A stretch of 64,000 nucleotides of DNA from Phycisphaeraceae bacterium (GTDB lineage: Bacteria; Planctomycetota; Phycisphaerae; Phycisphaerales; UBA1924), in assembly GCA_020639135.1 (NCBI GenBank), contig JACKHE010000004.1, positions 226,532-290,531 on the forward strand, given 5' to 3'. The notes under the pieces are model-generated. The model was given only the letters and a program-made list of their open reading frames with translations. It made no database searches and was not told where the DNA came from. How positions within the stretch are numbered: the stretch's first letter is position 1; each line of letters opens with the position of its first letter. Positions 1 through 9,693 of the stretch are shown here, piece after piece. The translations under genes and the position numbers were made by a program.

Positions 1-3000
1 CGTACGCGGTCGGCCACGTCGAGGTGAGATCGATGAAGAAGGAGCTGCCGGTCTCGTTGAAGCCGGCCAGGTTGATCGCCTTGATGCAGTTGCCGAAGCC
101 GGTCGCGGAGGGATCGTCAACCACGTTGATGCCGGCGCCCTGGTAGCGGGGGAAGCCGTCGAAGACGAAGTTGAAGTGCGGGACGTCCGAGCAGTCGAGC
201 GGCTGGGCGGCATCGTTGCCCATCCCGTCGCCGAGATAGGTCCACATGCCGGTCAGGATCTCGAACTCGCAGGGATCGACGACCTTGAAGTGGTTGGAGA
301 CGTTGATGACGCCCGGGCAGGGAGCCACGCCGGTCATCGTGTCAACAGCGAAGATCTGGTCAACGGCGATGACGTCGCTGACGGCGATCTTGCCGCCGAT
401 GATGTTGTAGTAGTTGTTGTTCGCGGGCAGGCTGGGAACATGGATGTCCTGCTGGCCGGCGGTGTCGGGATCCGCATCGTCGATCGAATCGACGCTGTAC
501 TTGCAGAAGACGTTGGTGGGATCGTAGGTGTCCCAATCGAAGGTGTCGCAGACGCCCATCGTGTCCGGGGGATCGAAGGCGACGCGGGTGGTGACGAACT
601 GGAGCCTCACACCGATCGCGGCCTTGGTGCCGGTGTCGGGGTCATCGAACAGGCCGGCGTTCGGGAAGAACTCGGACGGACGGTTCGGGTTCGTGAAGCA
701 CTGCAGGTCCTTGCAGATGACCGCGCCCATGCAATCGGCCTGGCGGACCCAGACGAGGTCCCCATCGCTGAGGCCCCAGTCGTTGACGGGGTCGATGCCG
801 CCGATGGCGTCGGACTTGATCATGTACTCACACCAGTCGTCCAGATCGCTCGTCGAGTAGTTGAGCGCCTGGAGGCCCTGCTCGATGCAGAGGTTGGTGT
901 CAACCAGCGAAGCGCCGTCAACGAAGGGCGTGTCGCCCTGGCCGTTGATGGACTGGTTCACCGGGTAATCGCTGAAGTCATCGTACATCGGCAGCGCGTA
1001 CTCGGGGCCGGCCGCGATGACCGGGCCGAAGCCGTTGAGCGCAACATCGTCAACGCTGAGGCCGACGAATGCGGTGCCCTGCTGGTTGCCGGCCTCGAAG
1101 TTCACCTGGGTGATCGCGTTCGAGGTGGCGATGAAGTTGCCGCCGTTGAAGAGGACGCCCGAGCCGGGAGCCGTCTCGTAGCCGACAGCCTGGGCCTCGC
1201 CGAGGCCGCTGTCATAAGCGGTGATGGCGGCGGCGCCCTTCATGGCGGTCAGGTTGAAGGCGTCATCCACGTTGAAGGAGTAGGAACGGAAGACGTTCAC
1301 GTCGGCCGCCTCGAAGCGGACGGTGGTGGGAACGTTGATGAACTTGGGGTTGGGGGTCGCGACGAGGTCGGTCTGACGATCGACATCGGTGGGCGACTCC
1401 TCGGTGTTGGGATCGAAGTTGGGGTTCTTCACGCGCATGTGCATGCGGGAAGCGCCGCCGGCCTCGAGGATGGTCAGGCCGTTGACGTTCTCGACGCCGG
1501 TCAGGAGCCGGGCGACGACAACGGTGTCGGGATCCTGGGAGATGACGTCGTCATCGAGCCGGATCGAGCGGACCTCGGTCGAGTTCGACATGGAGATGTT
1601 GACGGAGAAGGTCCAGTCGTTGGTCGCGTCGGCGACTGCCGTGGGCAGACCCGAGTTGAACTCGTTGCGGAACTGGCCGTCGAAGGTGATGTTCTCCTGC
1701 AGGATGGCGTTGTCGCCGGACGCGGAGAAGGTGTCATCGATGATGGCGCGGCTTGACTGCGCATCGAACCAGCGACCGCCCTGGAGGGCGAGGTTGGCGC
1801 CGCCGAAGTACGTCTCGCAGTTGTCGAGGTAGTTCAGGGCGAACTTGGGCAGATCCGGCGTCGGGAACAGGAGGCCCTCGACGTGGATGTTGTCATAGAA
1901 CATGTTGTGGGGCTCGTACCCGGGAACCTCCGCGGGGGTCGGATCGCCGGCCCACAGGAAGCGGAAGGTATCCATCGAGACCGCGGCGAGCGGGCCCTGC
2001 GGGATGTCGGGCGCCTGGCCGGGAGCGACACCGGGAGCGACGCCGAAGGGGCCGGTCGGGAAGATCTTGGCGAAGCCGTCCTCGAGGTCGTCCGAGCCGT
2101 CCAGCGGGGTGCCGGAGCCGTCGTCGCCGGGCATGGCGTCAACGAGCGCGGTGGTCTCGGAGTCCTTCAGCCAGATGGAGACCTCGTTGGTCGCCAGGCG
2201 GTAGGAGAGCGTGAACCACTCGCCGGTCTTGATCTCGATGCCCTGGTTCATGAGGATCGGATCGGGGGCGGTGCCGTAGAACTGACCGATGGTGAAGACG
2301 CCGGGCAGGTTGCCCAGGAAGATGAAGTGGTTGATGAAGCCATCGCCACCGGTGGAGTACTTCAGGAAGTCCGCGGTCAGGGACGGGGCATAGCCGCCCA
2401 TGAAGGTGCGCGTGACGGTGAAGCCCTCAACGCTGGAGGTGGTGTCCACCCACTGGAACGTGTCGATCGTCGTGAGGAAGCAATCGACGTTCATGATGAG
2501 CGGGTTGCCGAGGGTCGGGGCGAACAGCGGGAACGTCGTGCGGGCGCCGAAGAAGCAGCACGCGTTCTCGATGATGCTCGTCTCGGCGCGGGAGTCCGCC
2601 AGCACGGCCTCGGAGCCGTAGCCGGAGCAGGTGTCCGCGTTGACGGCGGCCTTGAAGTCGGCGCCGGCGCCGGGGCCCGACGCGTTGGTCAGGGTCCAGT
2701 CACCGTAGATCTTCTCACCCGGAGCGCCGTCCACCTCGATCGCGAAGTGAGCGCAATCGGGGCAGCCGTCGGCGGGCATGGCGTCGTTGGTGTAGGCGCC
2801 GTTGAGGATCGCGATGACGTCGGTGGCCTGCGGGCCGTTGGTGATGGCGGCGCCGGAGAGCGGGAGGCCATCGGGATCGGTGGTCTGCGCGACATCGACG
2901 GAGTAGAGGCAGAAGGGGCCGGAGGTGTCGCCGAACTCGCCGAGCAGGATGCCGAGGTCGGCGGTGTCAACGACCATGTCGCCGTTGAGGTCGGCCGCGT

Positions 3001-3664
3001 TCATCCCCATGGCGCCGAAGGAGCCGAGGAGGATGCCGAGGTCGGCGGTGTCAACAACGCCGTCGTTGTTGAGATCGGAGACGAGCTGGCCGAGGTTGGC
3101 GTCCTCGGTGGCGTCAACGCCCTGCCAGCGGGGCAGGGGATCGAAGACGCCCATCTTGTCGGGGTCCATCTGACCGGCGACGAAGAGGGAGGGGATGTAC
3201 CAGCCCTGGGCGAAGTTCCACGGCTCGCCGGAGGGGTTGATCTGATCCTGCATGTTGACCTGGAAGCGGTCGAAGATCGGATCATCGGAGAGCGGGTACG
3301 AGCTGAAGTCGTCATCGAAGCTGGCGAACATCGCTGCAGCGCGGCTGTTGCTGCCGGGGGTCATGCTGCCGCCGAGGATGGCGTTGGGGCCGGGCTTGCC
3401 GACACCAGCGACCTTCCAGTCCGGCAGCGCATCGCTGAGGAGCACGTTGAAGGGCGAGATCTCGCCACGCTCGACGCGCTCCTTGAGGTCACGAACGACC
3501 GCGTCGCGCTGCACCGAGCCGGGCGCGCCGATCGCACGGTGCAGGGACTCGACAGAGCGGTCCCCGATCTGGTTGGCGGGCACAGTCGTGGACGACGTGA
3601 TGTCCGCCTGGGTGGCTGCTGCGACGGCAAAGCCGCAGGCGCCAACAAGAATCCCAATTCTCAT
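1..3664 (-). CDS. Giant secreted protein with internal dockerin-like repeats, 3' end cut by window
   Basis: The frame is open from the ATG at 3664 to the window edge, giving at least 1221 residues without a stop. The first ~20 residues (MRIGILVGACGFAVAAATQA) look like a Sec signal peptide, and GAGGAGA lies just upstream as ribosome binding site. Around residues 195-245 there are two tandem EF-hand/dockerin-like units with the cores DLNNDGVVDTADLGILL and DLNGDMVVDTADLGILL, placed internally rather than at the C-terminus. Three stretches starting with an acidic 'DDF..YP' type motif (near residues 100, 610 and 890) suggest repeated lectin/jelly-roll-like modules, an inference only. No enzyme active site was recognised. 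Likely an exported or cell-surface protein; dockerin-like repeats of this type are common in Phycisphaerae and do not imply a cellulosome. Confidence 0.85.
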   Translation of the reverse strand, partial: MRIGILVGACGFAVAAATQADITSSTTVPANQIGDRSVESLHRAIGAPGSVQRDAVVRDLKERVERGEISPFNVLLSDALPDWKVAGVGKPGPNAILGGSMTPGSNSRAAAMFASFDDDFSSYPLSDDPIFDRFQVNMQDQINPSGEPWNFAQGWYIPSLFVAGQMDPDKMGVFDPLPRWQGVDATEDANLGQLVSDLNNDGVVDTADLGILLGSFGAMGMNAADLNGDMVVDTADLGILLGEFGDTSGPFCLYSVDVAQTTDPDGLPLSGAAITNGPQATDVIAILNGAYTNDAMPADGCPDCAHFAIEVDGAPGEKIYGDWTLTNASGPGAGADFKAAVNADTCSGYGSEAVLADSRAETSIIENACCFFGARTTFPLFAPTLGNPLIMNVDCFLTTIDTFQWVDTTSSVEGFTVTRTFMGGYAPSLTADFLKYSTGGDGFINHFIFLGNLPGVFTIGQFYGTAPDPILMNQGIEIKTGEWFTLSYRLATNEVSIWLKDSETTALVDAMPGDDGSGTPLDGSDDLEDGFAKIFPTGPFGVAPGVAPGQAPDIPQGPLAAVSMDTFRFLWAGDPTPAEVPGYEPHNMFYDNIHVEGLLFPTPDLPKFALNYLDNCETYFGGANLALQGGRWFDAQSSRAIIDDTFSASGDNAILQENITFDGQFRNEFNSGLPTAVADATNDWTFSVNISMSNSTEVRSIRLDDDVISQDPDTVVVARLLTGVENVNGLTILEAGGASRMHMRVKNPNFDPNTEESPTDVDRQTDLVATPNPKFINVPTTVRFEAADVNVFRSYSFNVDDAFNLTAMKGAAAITAYDSGLGEAQAVGYETAPGSGVLFNGGNFIATSNAITQVNFEAGNQQGTAFVGLSVDDVALNGFGPVIAAGPEYALPMYDDFSDYPVNQSINGQGDTPFVDGASLVDTNLCIEQGLQALNYSTSDLDDWCEYMIKSDAIGGIDPVNDWGLSDGDLVWVRQADCMGAVICKDLQCFTNPNRPSEFFPNAGLFDDPDTGTKAAIGVRLQFVTTRVAFDPPDTMGVCDTFDWDTYDPTNVFCKYSVDSIDDADPDTAGQQDIHVPSLPANNNYYNIIGGKIAVSDVIAVDQIFAVDTMTGVAPCPGVINVSNHFKVVDPCEFEILTGMWTYLGDGMGNDAAQPLDCSDVPHFNFVFDGFPRYQGAGINVVDDPSATGFGNCIKAINLAGFNETGSSFFIDLTSTWPTAY

Positions 3665-4429
3665 TGCAAGGTCTCCTCGCAAACTGACACGCCGGAATGA
3701 CGTGTCACATGTCCGTGCGGTTGCCCGCACCCGAGACAACTCCCCCCCCGCCAACAAGCGGACGGAGGTTGCCGAAAATTCGTCGAGTTGGATTCCCAGA
3801 GCAATCCACTGCAACCCGGATCGTCGTACTCCCCTAAGAGAGCAAGCCCGGACGATCCGAACGCGGCGCATTGTTCAAGTCATCGTTCGACACACTCCTT
3901 CGAAAAAAGAAACGACACTCTCTCTCTGACTGCGACCGGCGCCGAGGGCCCCCAGGCTCCCGAATGCCGGCGTGATCGCCCGATGACAAACGACCACACA
4001 AGTGTTGCAGCGCGGCGGGTCGTCACGATCCGGGTTCGATTCTCGGTACAACAGTGAGCTTCGATCTGGACCCGGTTCATCGATCTGGCGCCGGAACTGC
4101 CGACCAACGCAGGATGGACCTGGTCCGAAGATAGGGTCCATCATCTTGTGTTATCCCCCTTTGCAAGAGGATTTGCAAGCACATTTTCGGCAATTTCAGC
4201 GCCCGCCCGTGACATGTCCCGCTCAGGCAGCCAGAGATTCCATGGATTATCGGACTCCTTTGGTTTGCGATTCGTTGGGTGATAACTTCGAGAACTGCCT
4301 CTGAGATCAGGGATTTCCCCCTGAAACGAGTGATTGAGATACCGGCGCAAGCCGGCCGGATCTGTCATCGCCCGAATCACGATGCGGGTTGAATCGGACC
4401 GACGCTTCCGGAGCACTTCAGACGCTCGG
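3665..4429. other. Long intergenic region without a convincing gene
   Basis: This 765-bp gap separates two minus-strand genes. G+C is visibly lower than in the neighbours and the short open frames on both strands have no family resemblance. It must hold the promoter and leader of the giant secreted protein. At about 4003-4053 there is a tRNA T-arm-like hairpin (CCGGG, TTCGATT loop, CTCGG) closed by TGTTGCA/TACAACA, but no D or anticodon arm, so it is not a functional tRNA; it may be a decayed tRNA end. Confidence 0.5.
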
Positions 4430-6568
4430 TCATGGGTGCGAGGGACCCCGCGTGTCGCCCTCCGGATCCCGGGTCAGGATTTCATGCATCATCCCTTCGG
4501 ATCCCGGCACGCCGACATCGTTCGCATCTCGTTCGGTCTGCTCCGGCTCCGGCGCATCATCGGACGACGCTTCCGGTGGGGCCGTCTCCAGATCAGCCTC
4601 CGGGAACCTCGTTCGGGCCTCGGCGATGATCTGCGGCGACAGCTCGAGCCCCAGGCGCTCGCTCCGCGAAGAGGCTGCTTTCCAGTCGAGCTCGCTGGCG
4701 CCTGACTGTGATGCCTCATCGAACCGGCCGAGGCAGATGAGGGCGCGCCGCTGCAGCGACTTGATGGATTCCGGCAGCCTTCCGATCGACTCGGGATCGA
4801 GCAACCCGAACGCCTCGATCACCTCGGTGTCGTCGCCGGCGGCGTATCGGGCCTCGATCAGGGCACGAGTGAGGTGGAGCCCGGGGTCGCGGCGGATCAC
4901 GTTCCGCTGGTCAGGATCGAAGAGGACGGATTCGATCACGGCGACGCGGGATTCCGCGGGGCCGATCGTGAGCAGCAACTCCTTCGGCGGCATAGCCTTG
5001 CGCAACCGCAACAGTCTGGCGTCCCGGAGTTCCGGGTCGATGGCGGGGATGCTGGCGAGGATCTGGTACCCGGCGTTTGACGTCTCGTGCAGGCCGATCG
5101 CATCGGCGAGCAGGGGAAACAGCGTCGGGATTCTGCGAGTCGCCTCGGCGAGCCAATCCACGGCTTCGGGCCAGCGGACCAGGACGCCAGCCGCGGCCCG
5201 GCGGACGGCGGGCGCTGTCTCAGGGGTCAGCAGCGCGGCGATGTTCTGGCGATCCGAGAACTCTCCGAGCAACCCCCAGAGTTCGACCTTTCCCGGTGTC
5301 AGGTCGTCCGAGGCGATCGCCCGGAGATTCGCCAGAGCATGGTTCCAGATGCGGGGCTGGATCAGGCTGCCCGAGGTCACACCGCTGGCGAGCGTGCTCG
5401 CCGCCGCAGATGAGGCCGGTTCCAGCCCGCTGAGCCAGTCAATGCAGACGACCAAGTCGGATTCGATGGGTCGCCGGCGCAGGTATTCGAGCATGGCGGC
5501 TGCGGCGACGGGGTCGCTCTCACGCCGGATCGCTCTGCGGATGGCTTCGGTCGCCTCCGCCCCGGAGCCGAGGCGGAAGAGGAGGGAGGCCGCGGAAGCC
5601 CGGAGGGTCGGGATCGGGTCCTCCAGCCTGACCACGGCGGCCGCTTTGACCGAATCGTCGAGCCTCTGGGTGTTGAGCAGGGCGCGTTCGGCGAGCTCGA
5701 AGGCGAGCGCCCGGACGCCGGAGTCGCTGTCGGCCATCATCGTGGCGAGCAGGGCGGATCGCTGTTCCTGCGGGGTGAGGGCGTACGTCTTGCGGTGCAG
5801 TTCGATGATCCTGTCGTGCTGCTGCTGGAGTTCGCGGTTGAGTCGCCTGGCGCGTTCGGCCTGCGCGACGGCCTGCATCGCCTCCCACTCTCTGGGGGGG
5901 AGCCACCGGGCCTCTTCCCACCATCCGACCCACGCCGCGGTGTCATCGCCCAGGTCGTCCCGGCCTGTCTGCTCGCGGAGCGTGGCGACGGCTTCTCGGA
6001 GGAGTCGTTTGGGCGCTGCGTCGAGGCTGAGGATGTTCACGACGACCGTGATCGCGGGCTTGGTCGGGATCGTCGCGAGGCACCGGACCGCCATCGGGTC
6101 GGCGTCGATGCCGGCGGATTCGACCTTGTCGATGATCGCCGGGATGAGTTGTTCCGGCGGCGGGGCGCCGAGATCGACGATGGTCTGGAAGATCGCGGCA
6201 TCGACAGCGGGATCGCCGGCGTCCAGGGCGGCTTTCAGGTCGTCAAATCGCTGTGATTCAAGCAGTTGAGAGACCGCGGCGCGGCGATCATCCGGCGTGG
6301 ACTCCTGGCTGAGCAGGGCACGGGTCTCGGGGTTCCCCGGGTTTGCATGCGACTGTGTGGCGGGTTGCGCTGGTGATGGTGGCGGTTGTTGCAGCTCGCG
6401 GCGGGATTCGATGGTGGTCTGGCTCAGGGATTGTGTCGAGCACCCGGCGAGCGAGAGGACAGCGACCACGATCATCCGGCAGGATGTTCTGGGCCGGGGA
6501 TCGCCGGTTTGAGCGCCCCTGGTCGCGGGGGTTGTTTCGCGCTGTGGGATCCGCTGGAGGGGAATCAT
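4430..6568 (-). CDS. HEAT-repeat-like lipoprotein
   Basis: A 712-residue protein if started at the ATG at 6568; an inner ATG at 6475 would start directly at the hydrophobic stretch MIVVAVLSLAGC, which ends in a lipobox (LAGC). The lipobox indicates a lipidated, membrane-anchored exported protein. The mature part begins with a Ser/Thr/Pro/Gln-rich linker and continues as alternating amphipathic helices typical of HEAT/armadillo-like scaffolds (for example segments with RRAAVSQLLES and VRALAFELAERALL). The C-terminus is acidic and rich in E/P/D. No catalytic motif is visible. It is divergent from the TPR gene at 6791. An open frame continues upstream beyond 6568 antisense to the TPR gene and is taken as a shadow. 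The exact start is uncertain because neither ATG has a strong Shine-Dalgarno sequence. Confidence 0.75.
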   Translation of the reverse strand: MIPLQRIPQRETTPATRGAQTGDPRPRTSCRMIVVAVLSLAGCSTQSLSQTTIESRRELQQPPPSPAQPATQSHANPGNPETRALLSQESTPDDRRAAVSQLLESQRFDDLKAALDAGDPAVDAAIFQTIVDLGAPPPEQLIPAIIDKVESAGIDADPMAVRCLATIPTKPAITVVVNILSLDAAPKRLLREAVATLREQTGRDDLGDDTAAWVGWWEEARWLPPREWEAMQAVAQAERARRLNRELQQQHDRIIELHRKTYALTPQEQRSALLATMMADSDSGVRALAFELAERALLNTQRLDDSVKAAAVVRLEDPIPTLRASAASLLFRLGSGAEATEAIRRAIRRESDPVAAAAMLEYLRRRPIESDLVVCIDWLSGLEPASSAAASTLASGVTSGSLIQPRIWNHALANLRAIASDDLTPGKVELWGLLGEFSDRQNIAALLTPETAPAVRRAAAGVLVRWPEAVDWLAEATRRIPTLFPLLADAIGLHETSNAGYQILASIPAIDPELRDARLLRLRKAMPPKELLLTIGPAESRVAVIESVLFDPDQRNVIRRDPGLHLTRALIEARYAAGDDTEVIEAFGLLDPESIGRLPESIKSLQRRALICLGRFDEASQSGASELDWKAASSRSERLGLELSPQIIAEARTRFPEADLETAPPEASSDDAPEPEQTERDANDVGVPGSEGMMHEILTRDPEGDTRGPSHP

Positions 6569-6790
6569 CGCGGGGTCAACGGTGGGGCATCGACCGGGAA
6601 AGTTGCTGAAATCCCGGCGCCGATCTTGCACAAAAGAAACGTGTGGACGGCCTGTCGGCGCTCGCATCGCCTGTGGGTCGTGCCTTAGTATATGGATATC
6701 GTCGGCCAGATCGTCCGGCGGACTGCGGCCTGAGAAGGGATTCCGGGCCGGCCGCCGGCGCTGAGCCGCCTCTGGGATGAATCCGCCGCC

Positions 6791-8176
6791 ATGAACGACT
6801 GGTTCGAAGCCGAGGAACATGTCGAGCGAGCCCGCCAGCACTTCGAGGCCAACCGCTGGACGGAGGCCGAGGCGGAGCTGCGCGACGCGATCTCGATCGA
6901 TCCCTACCGCTCGGAATGGCACTTCAACCTGGGGTTGACGCTGGAGGCGACGGGGCGGGACGCGGAGGCGCAGCGGTCGTTCCGCGCCGCGTACGACCTG
7001 GACTCGACCAATGACTCGACGCTCCTGGCGCTGGGGCTGAACGCGCTGCGGCTGGACGACCCCGCCTCGGCGATCCGCTGGTTCGAGGAGGCGGAACGGG
7101 TGCGGCCCGAGTGCCCGGATTCCTACGTGCACCGCATCGAGGCGTACGCGCGGCTCAACGACCACGAGCAGGCGGAGGTCATGTTCTACATGGCGATCCA
7201 GATGTCCGACGTGGACGAGGCGTGCGCGTACCTGAACATGGCGGAGTCGCTGCTGGACCGCAACGAGTGCGATCGCGCGATCTGGTGCCTGCGCACCGCG
7301 GCCAAGGCGGACCCGACGCTGCAGCGCGTGCACGCGCGGCTGGCCGAGGCGCACGCGACGCTGGGCCGGCTGGACCGGGCGCGGCAGCTGTACCTGCGCG
7401 AGCTGCGCAACAACCCCGGCGACATCGAGACGCTGCTGGACCTGGGATGCCTGCTGGTGGAGATGAACCGCCTCGGCGAGGCGGGCGAGAAGTTCCGCCG
7501 CGTGCTCGAGCTCGAGACGGACAACGCCGACGCGCACTTCTATCTGGGCGACCTCGCCGAGCGGCAGGGGCAGCGCGACAGCGCGATCGCCTCCCACCGG
7601 CTGGTGCTCCGGCTGGACCCGCAGCACTCGGCGGCGCGGCGCCGGCTGGCGGGGCTGCTCGCCAGGCGGGGCGACCTGCTCGACGCGCAGCGGCTGCTGC
7701 AGCGCGAGCTTCGCCTGCTGGATCACGACGCGGTGGCCTTCACCGACGCGGATCTGGAGGAGTTCGGCTCGCTGCTGCTCGACGCGCAGCTGCCCGACGA
7801 CGCGATCCGGGCGCTGACGATCCTCATCGACCGCAGGCCGGATTCGGCCCGGGCGCTGCACACGCTGGCGGTTGCGTGCCTGTGCGCCGGGGACCTGAAG
7901 CAGGGGCGGAAGTGGTGCCACGCGGCGCTACGGATCGATCCGGAGTGCGTCCCGGCGATGCACAATCTGGCGCTGGCGCTGATGCGCGAGGGCAAGTGGG
8001 TCAAGGCGCGGCGCTGGGTGCGCAGGGCTCGTCGGATCGACGCGGACGACCCGTCGCTGCGCCGGCTCCGGGCCAAGATCTGGCTGCACGGCGCCGGGCA
8101 GACGCTGCGCGCGATCCGCGGCTGGTTCGGTCTGCTGTGGCGCCGGGCGCTTGTCGTCACGCGGCGCGCGGGCTGA
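6791..8176 (+). CDS. Tetratricopeptide repeat protein
   Basis: A 461-residue protein built almost wholly of TPR units: recurring W/Y-x-x-L-G-x-x-L and A-x-x-x-F/Y-x-x-A-L-x-L-x-P patterns (for example WHFNLGLTLEATGRDAEAQ near residue 40 and AHFYLGDLAERQGQRDSAI near residue 245) run from residue ~8 to ~435. No signal peptide or membrane helix is evident, so it is probably a cytoplasmic scaffold. The C-terminal ~40 residues are Arg/Trp-rich. It is divergent from the HEAT-repeat lipoprotein gene and convergent with the next gene, so it seems monocistronic. TPR proteins mediate protein contacts; the partner cannot be told from sequence. Confidence 0.85.
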   Translation: MNDWFEAEEHVERARQHFEANRWTEAEAELRDAISIDPYRSEWHFNLGLTLEATGRDAEAQRSFRAAYDLDSTNDSTLLALGLNALRLDDPASAIRWFEEAERVRPECPDSYVHRIEAYARLNDHEQAEVMFYMAIQMSDVDEACAYLNMAESLLDRNECDRAIWCLRTAAKADPTLQRVHARLAEAHATLGRLDRARQLYLRELRNNPGDIETLLDLGCLLVEMNRLGEAGEKFRRVLELETDNADAHFYLGDLAERQGQRDSAIASHRLVLRLDPQHSAARRRLAGLLARRGDLLDAQRLLQRELRLLDHDAVAFTDADLEEFGSLLLDAQLPDDAIRALTILIDRRPDSARALHTLAVACLCAGDLKQGRKWCHAALRIDPECVPAMHNLALALMREGKWVKARRWVRRARRIDADDPSLRRLRAKIWLHGAGQTLRAIRGWFGLLWRRALVVTRRAG

Positions 8177-8209
8177 GCGTCCGATCCGTTCCCAGGGTCG
8201 GCCCCGATC

Positions 8210-9199
8210 TCAACCCATGCTGGGCGAGGCGGCGACGCGCTCGCGGATCATGTCGATCATGCTGCGGACCTCGTCGGCCATCCTCGTGTTGGGGAAGTCC
8301 TCGATGATGCGCTCGCCGACCTCAAGGGCCGCGGGCCAGGAGCGGTCCTGAACCGCGAGCTTGAAGCGGACGCCGAGGTTGTCGCGGGCCTTGCCGATGA
8401 CGCCGCGGGCGACCTCGCGGAAGGGCTCGGCCTCGTCGGAGCCGAGGTACTCGTCCATCTCCTTGAGGAGTTTCATGGCGAGCTCGATCTCCTCGCGCTC
8501 GGCGGCCTTGAGGAACTTGCGTTCGAGCTCGAGCTTGTAGCGGTTGCGCGAGTCTCGGACGCGCTCGACGAGCCCGTCGGTGCGGGGCGAATCCGGGAAC
8601 AGCCGGACGATCTTCTCCGCCTTGGCGTGGGCGGCGTCCCACTGGCGGTCGGCGATGTGCTCGTCGAGCTTCTCGATGAGCGACCGGACCGAGCGGTCGA
8701 GGGTCTGGGTGCGCGCCTGCTCGATGCGGGCGCGGAACTCCTCGGCGTCGAGGCGGTAGCCGAAGCGCTCGGCGAGCTCCTTGACGAGGGTCATCGCGGC
8801 GTCCCAGTCCTCGGCCTGGATGTCCTGCTCGATCGCCTGGCGGAGCAGGTTGCGCTCCTCGCGGCGGTGCAGGACGCGCTTGGCGGCCTCGGAGAGGCCG
8901 GCCTCGCGGCGCATGGACTCGATCGCGTCGGCCATCTTTTTGAGCTGCGCGCTGCGCTCGGTGCGCACCGAGATGGACTGCCGGGTCGATGCGGCGACCC
9001 ACACGGGGAAGAGCGCGAAGGTGACGATCATGCCGATGAACGCCGCGCCGGCGAGCGAGGCGTCCTTGACCATGACGACGACGCACGCGACGAGCAGCAG
9101 CACGTAGAGCAGGGCGAAGACGCCTCGGTAGTTCGGCGCTGGCTCGGCGCCGTTGGTCTCGTTCTGCGGGTCCTGCTGGCCGGGAGTCCGGTGGTCCAT
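8210..9199 (-). CDS. Membrane-anchored helical (TPR-like) protein
   Basis: A 329-residue protein. Start ATG at 9199 is preceded by AGGAAGGA at good spacing. Residues ~25-65 form two hydrophobic helices (GVFALLYVLLLVACVVVMV and a second around AAFIGMIVTFALFPVWVAA), followed by a long, highly charged helical region with repeated pairs of about 35-residue amphipathic helices (EDWDAAMTLVKELAERFGY, RQWDAAHAKAEKIVRLFPD, RSWPAALEVGERIIEDFPN) that read like degenerate TPR units. The topology suggests a short cytoplasmic N-terminus, two membrane passes and a large soluble domain on the cytoplasmic side. No enzyme motif is seen. It lies convergent to the TPR gene and may share transcription with the cupin gene upstream. 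Confidence 0.75.
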   Translation of the reverse strand: MDHRTPGQQDPQNETNGAEPAPNYRGVFALLYVLLLVACVVVMVKDASLAGAAFIGMIVTFALFPVWVAASTRQSISVRTERSAQLKKMADAIESMRREAGLSEAAKRVLHRREERNLLRQAIEQDIQAEDWDAAMTLVKELAERFGYRLDAEEFRARIEQARTQTLDRSVRSLIEKLDEHIADRQWDAAHAKAEKIVRLFPDSPRTDGLVERVRDSRNRYKLELERKFLKAAEREEIELAMKLLKEMDEYLGSDEAEPFREVARGVIGKARDNLGVRFKLAVQDRSWPAALEVGERIIEDFPNTRMADEVRSMIDMIRERVAASPSMG

Positions 9200-9264
9200 C
9201 GGTGCGTCCTTCCTGGCGGCGCTGCGCCGGCTGCCGTTGCGCGCCGTTGTGTCACTCCGCGCGG

Positions 9265-9642
9265 TCAGCTCCCCGGGGTGTCGCCGCCGCAGTTGCGCTC
9301 GACCGGGACGAGGCAGATGAAGCGCAGCCCGCCGTCGCCGGGGTCGGCGGAGGCGACGAACTGGTGCTCCTGGTCGGCGGGGACATAGATCACGTCGCCC
9401 TGCCTGATGGGGTGATCGGCGCCCTCGAGGTGCACGGTCCCGGCGCCGCCCAGGATGAGCACCTCGTGCTCGTAGTCGTGGCTGTGCCTGGGTGAGTGCC
9501 CTCCCGGCGCGACGTGGAACTGTCGCATCGCGAAGTTGGGCGCGCCGTCGTCGCGGCCGATCATCATCGCCATGGAAACCTGCTCGGCGCCTGGCATGTC
9601 GATGGGCTGGGTCGGGGTCTCGTCGAGGTTGCGGATCAGCAC
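9265..9642 (-). CDS. Cupin-domain protein
   Basis: A 125-residue single-domain cupin. The first cupin motif is visible as GGHSPRHSHDYEHEVLILGG (His53, His55 and Glu60 as likely metal ligands) and the second as GDVIYVPADQEHQF with the third His. Small cupins of this kind bind a divalent metal and act as dioxygenases, isomerases or sensors; substrate is not predictable. The gene is divergent from the MBL-fold hydrolase at 9694, with only 51 bp between starts, so the promoters must overlap. A sequence GGAGGCAGA-like (reverse of tctgcctcc) sits just upstream of the ATG as ribosome binding site. Confidence 0.85.
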   Translation of the reverse strand: MLIRNLDETPTQPIDMPGAEQVSMAMMIGRDDGAPNFAMRQFHVAPGGHSPRHSHDYEHEVLILGGAGTVHLEGADHPIRQGDVIYVPADQEHQFVASADPGDGGLRFICLVPVERNCGGDTPGS

Positions 9643-9693
9643 GGTCTGCCTCCTGGGGGTCGGTATAGTCTAACGTTTCGAGGGGCAGCAATC

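Noticed and set aside
176..3700. Long plus-strand open frames of 526 and 605 codons
   Set aside because: They are antisense to the minus-strand secreted protein, whose dockerin repeats and signal peptide are clear; high GC leaves long open shadow frames.
6569..7921. In-frame upstream extension of the HEAT-repeat lipoprotein to 1163 codons
   Set aside because: It runs antisense to the well-supported TPR gene, and the lipobox fixes the true N-terminus near 6475-6568.
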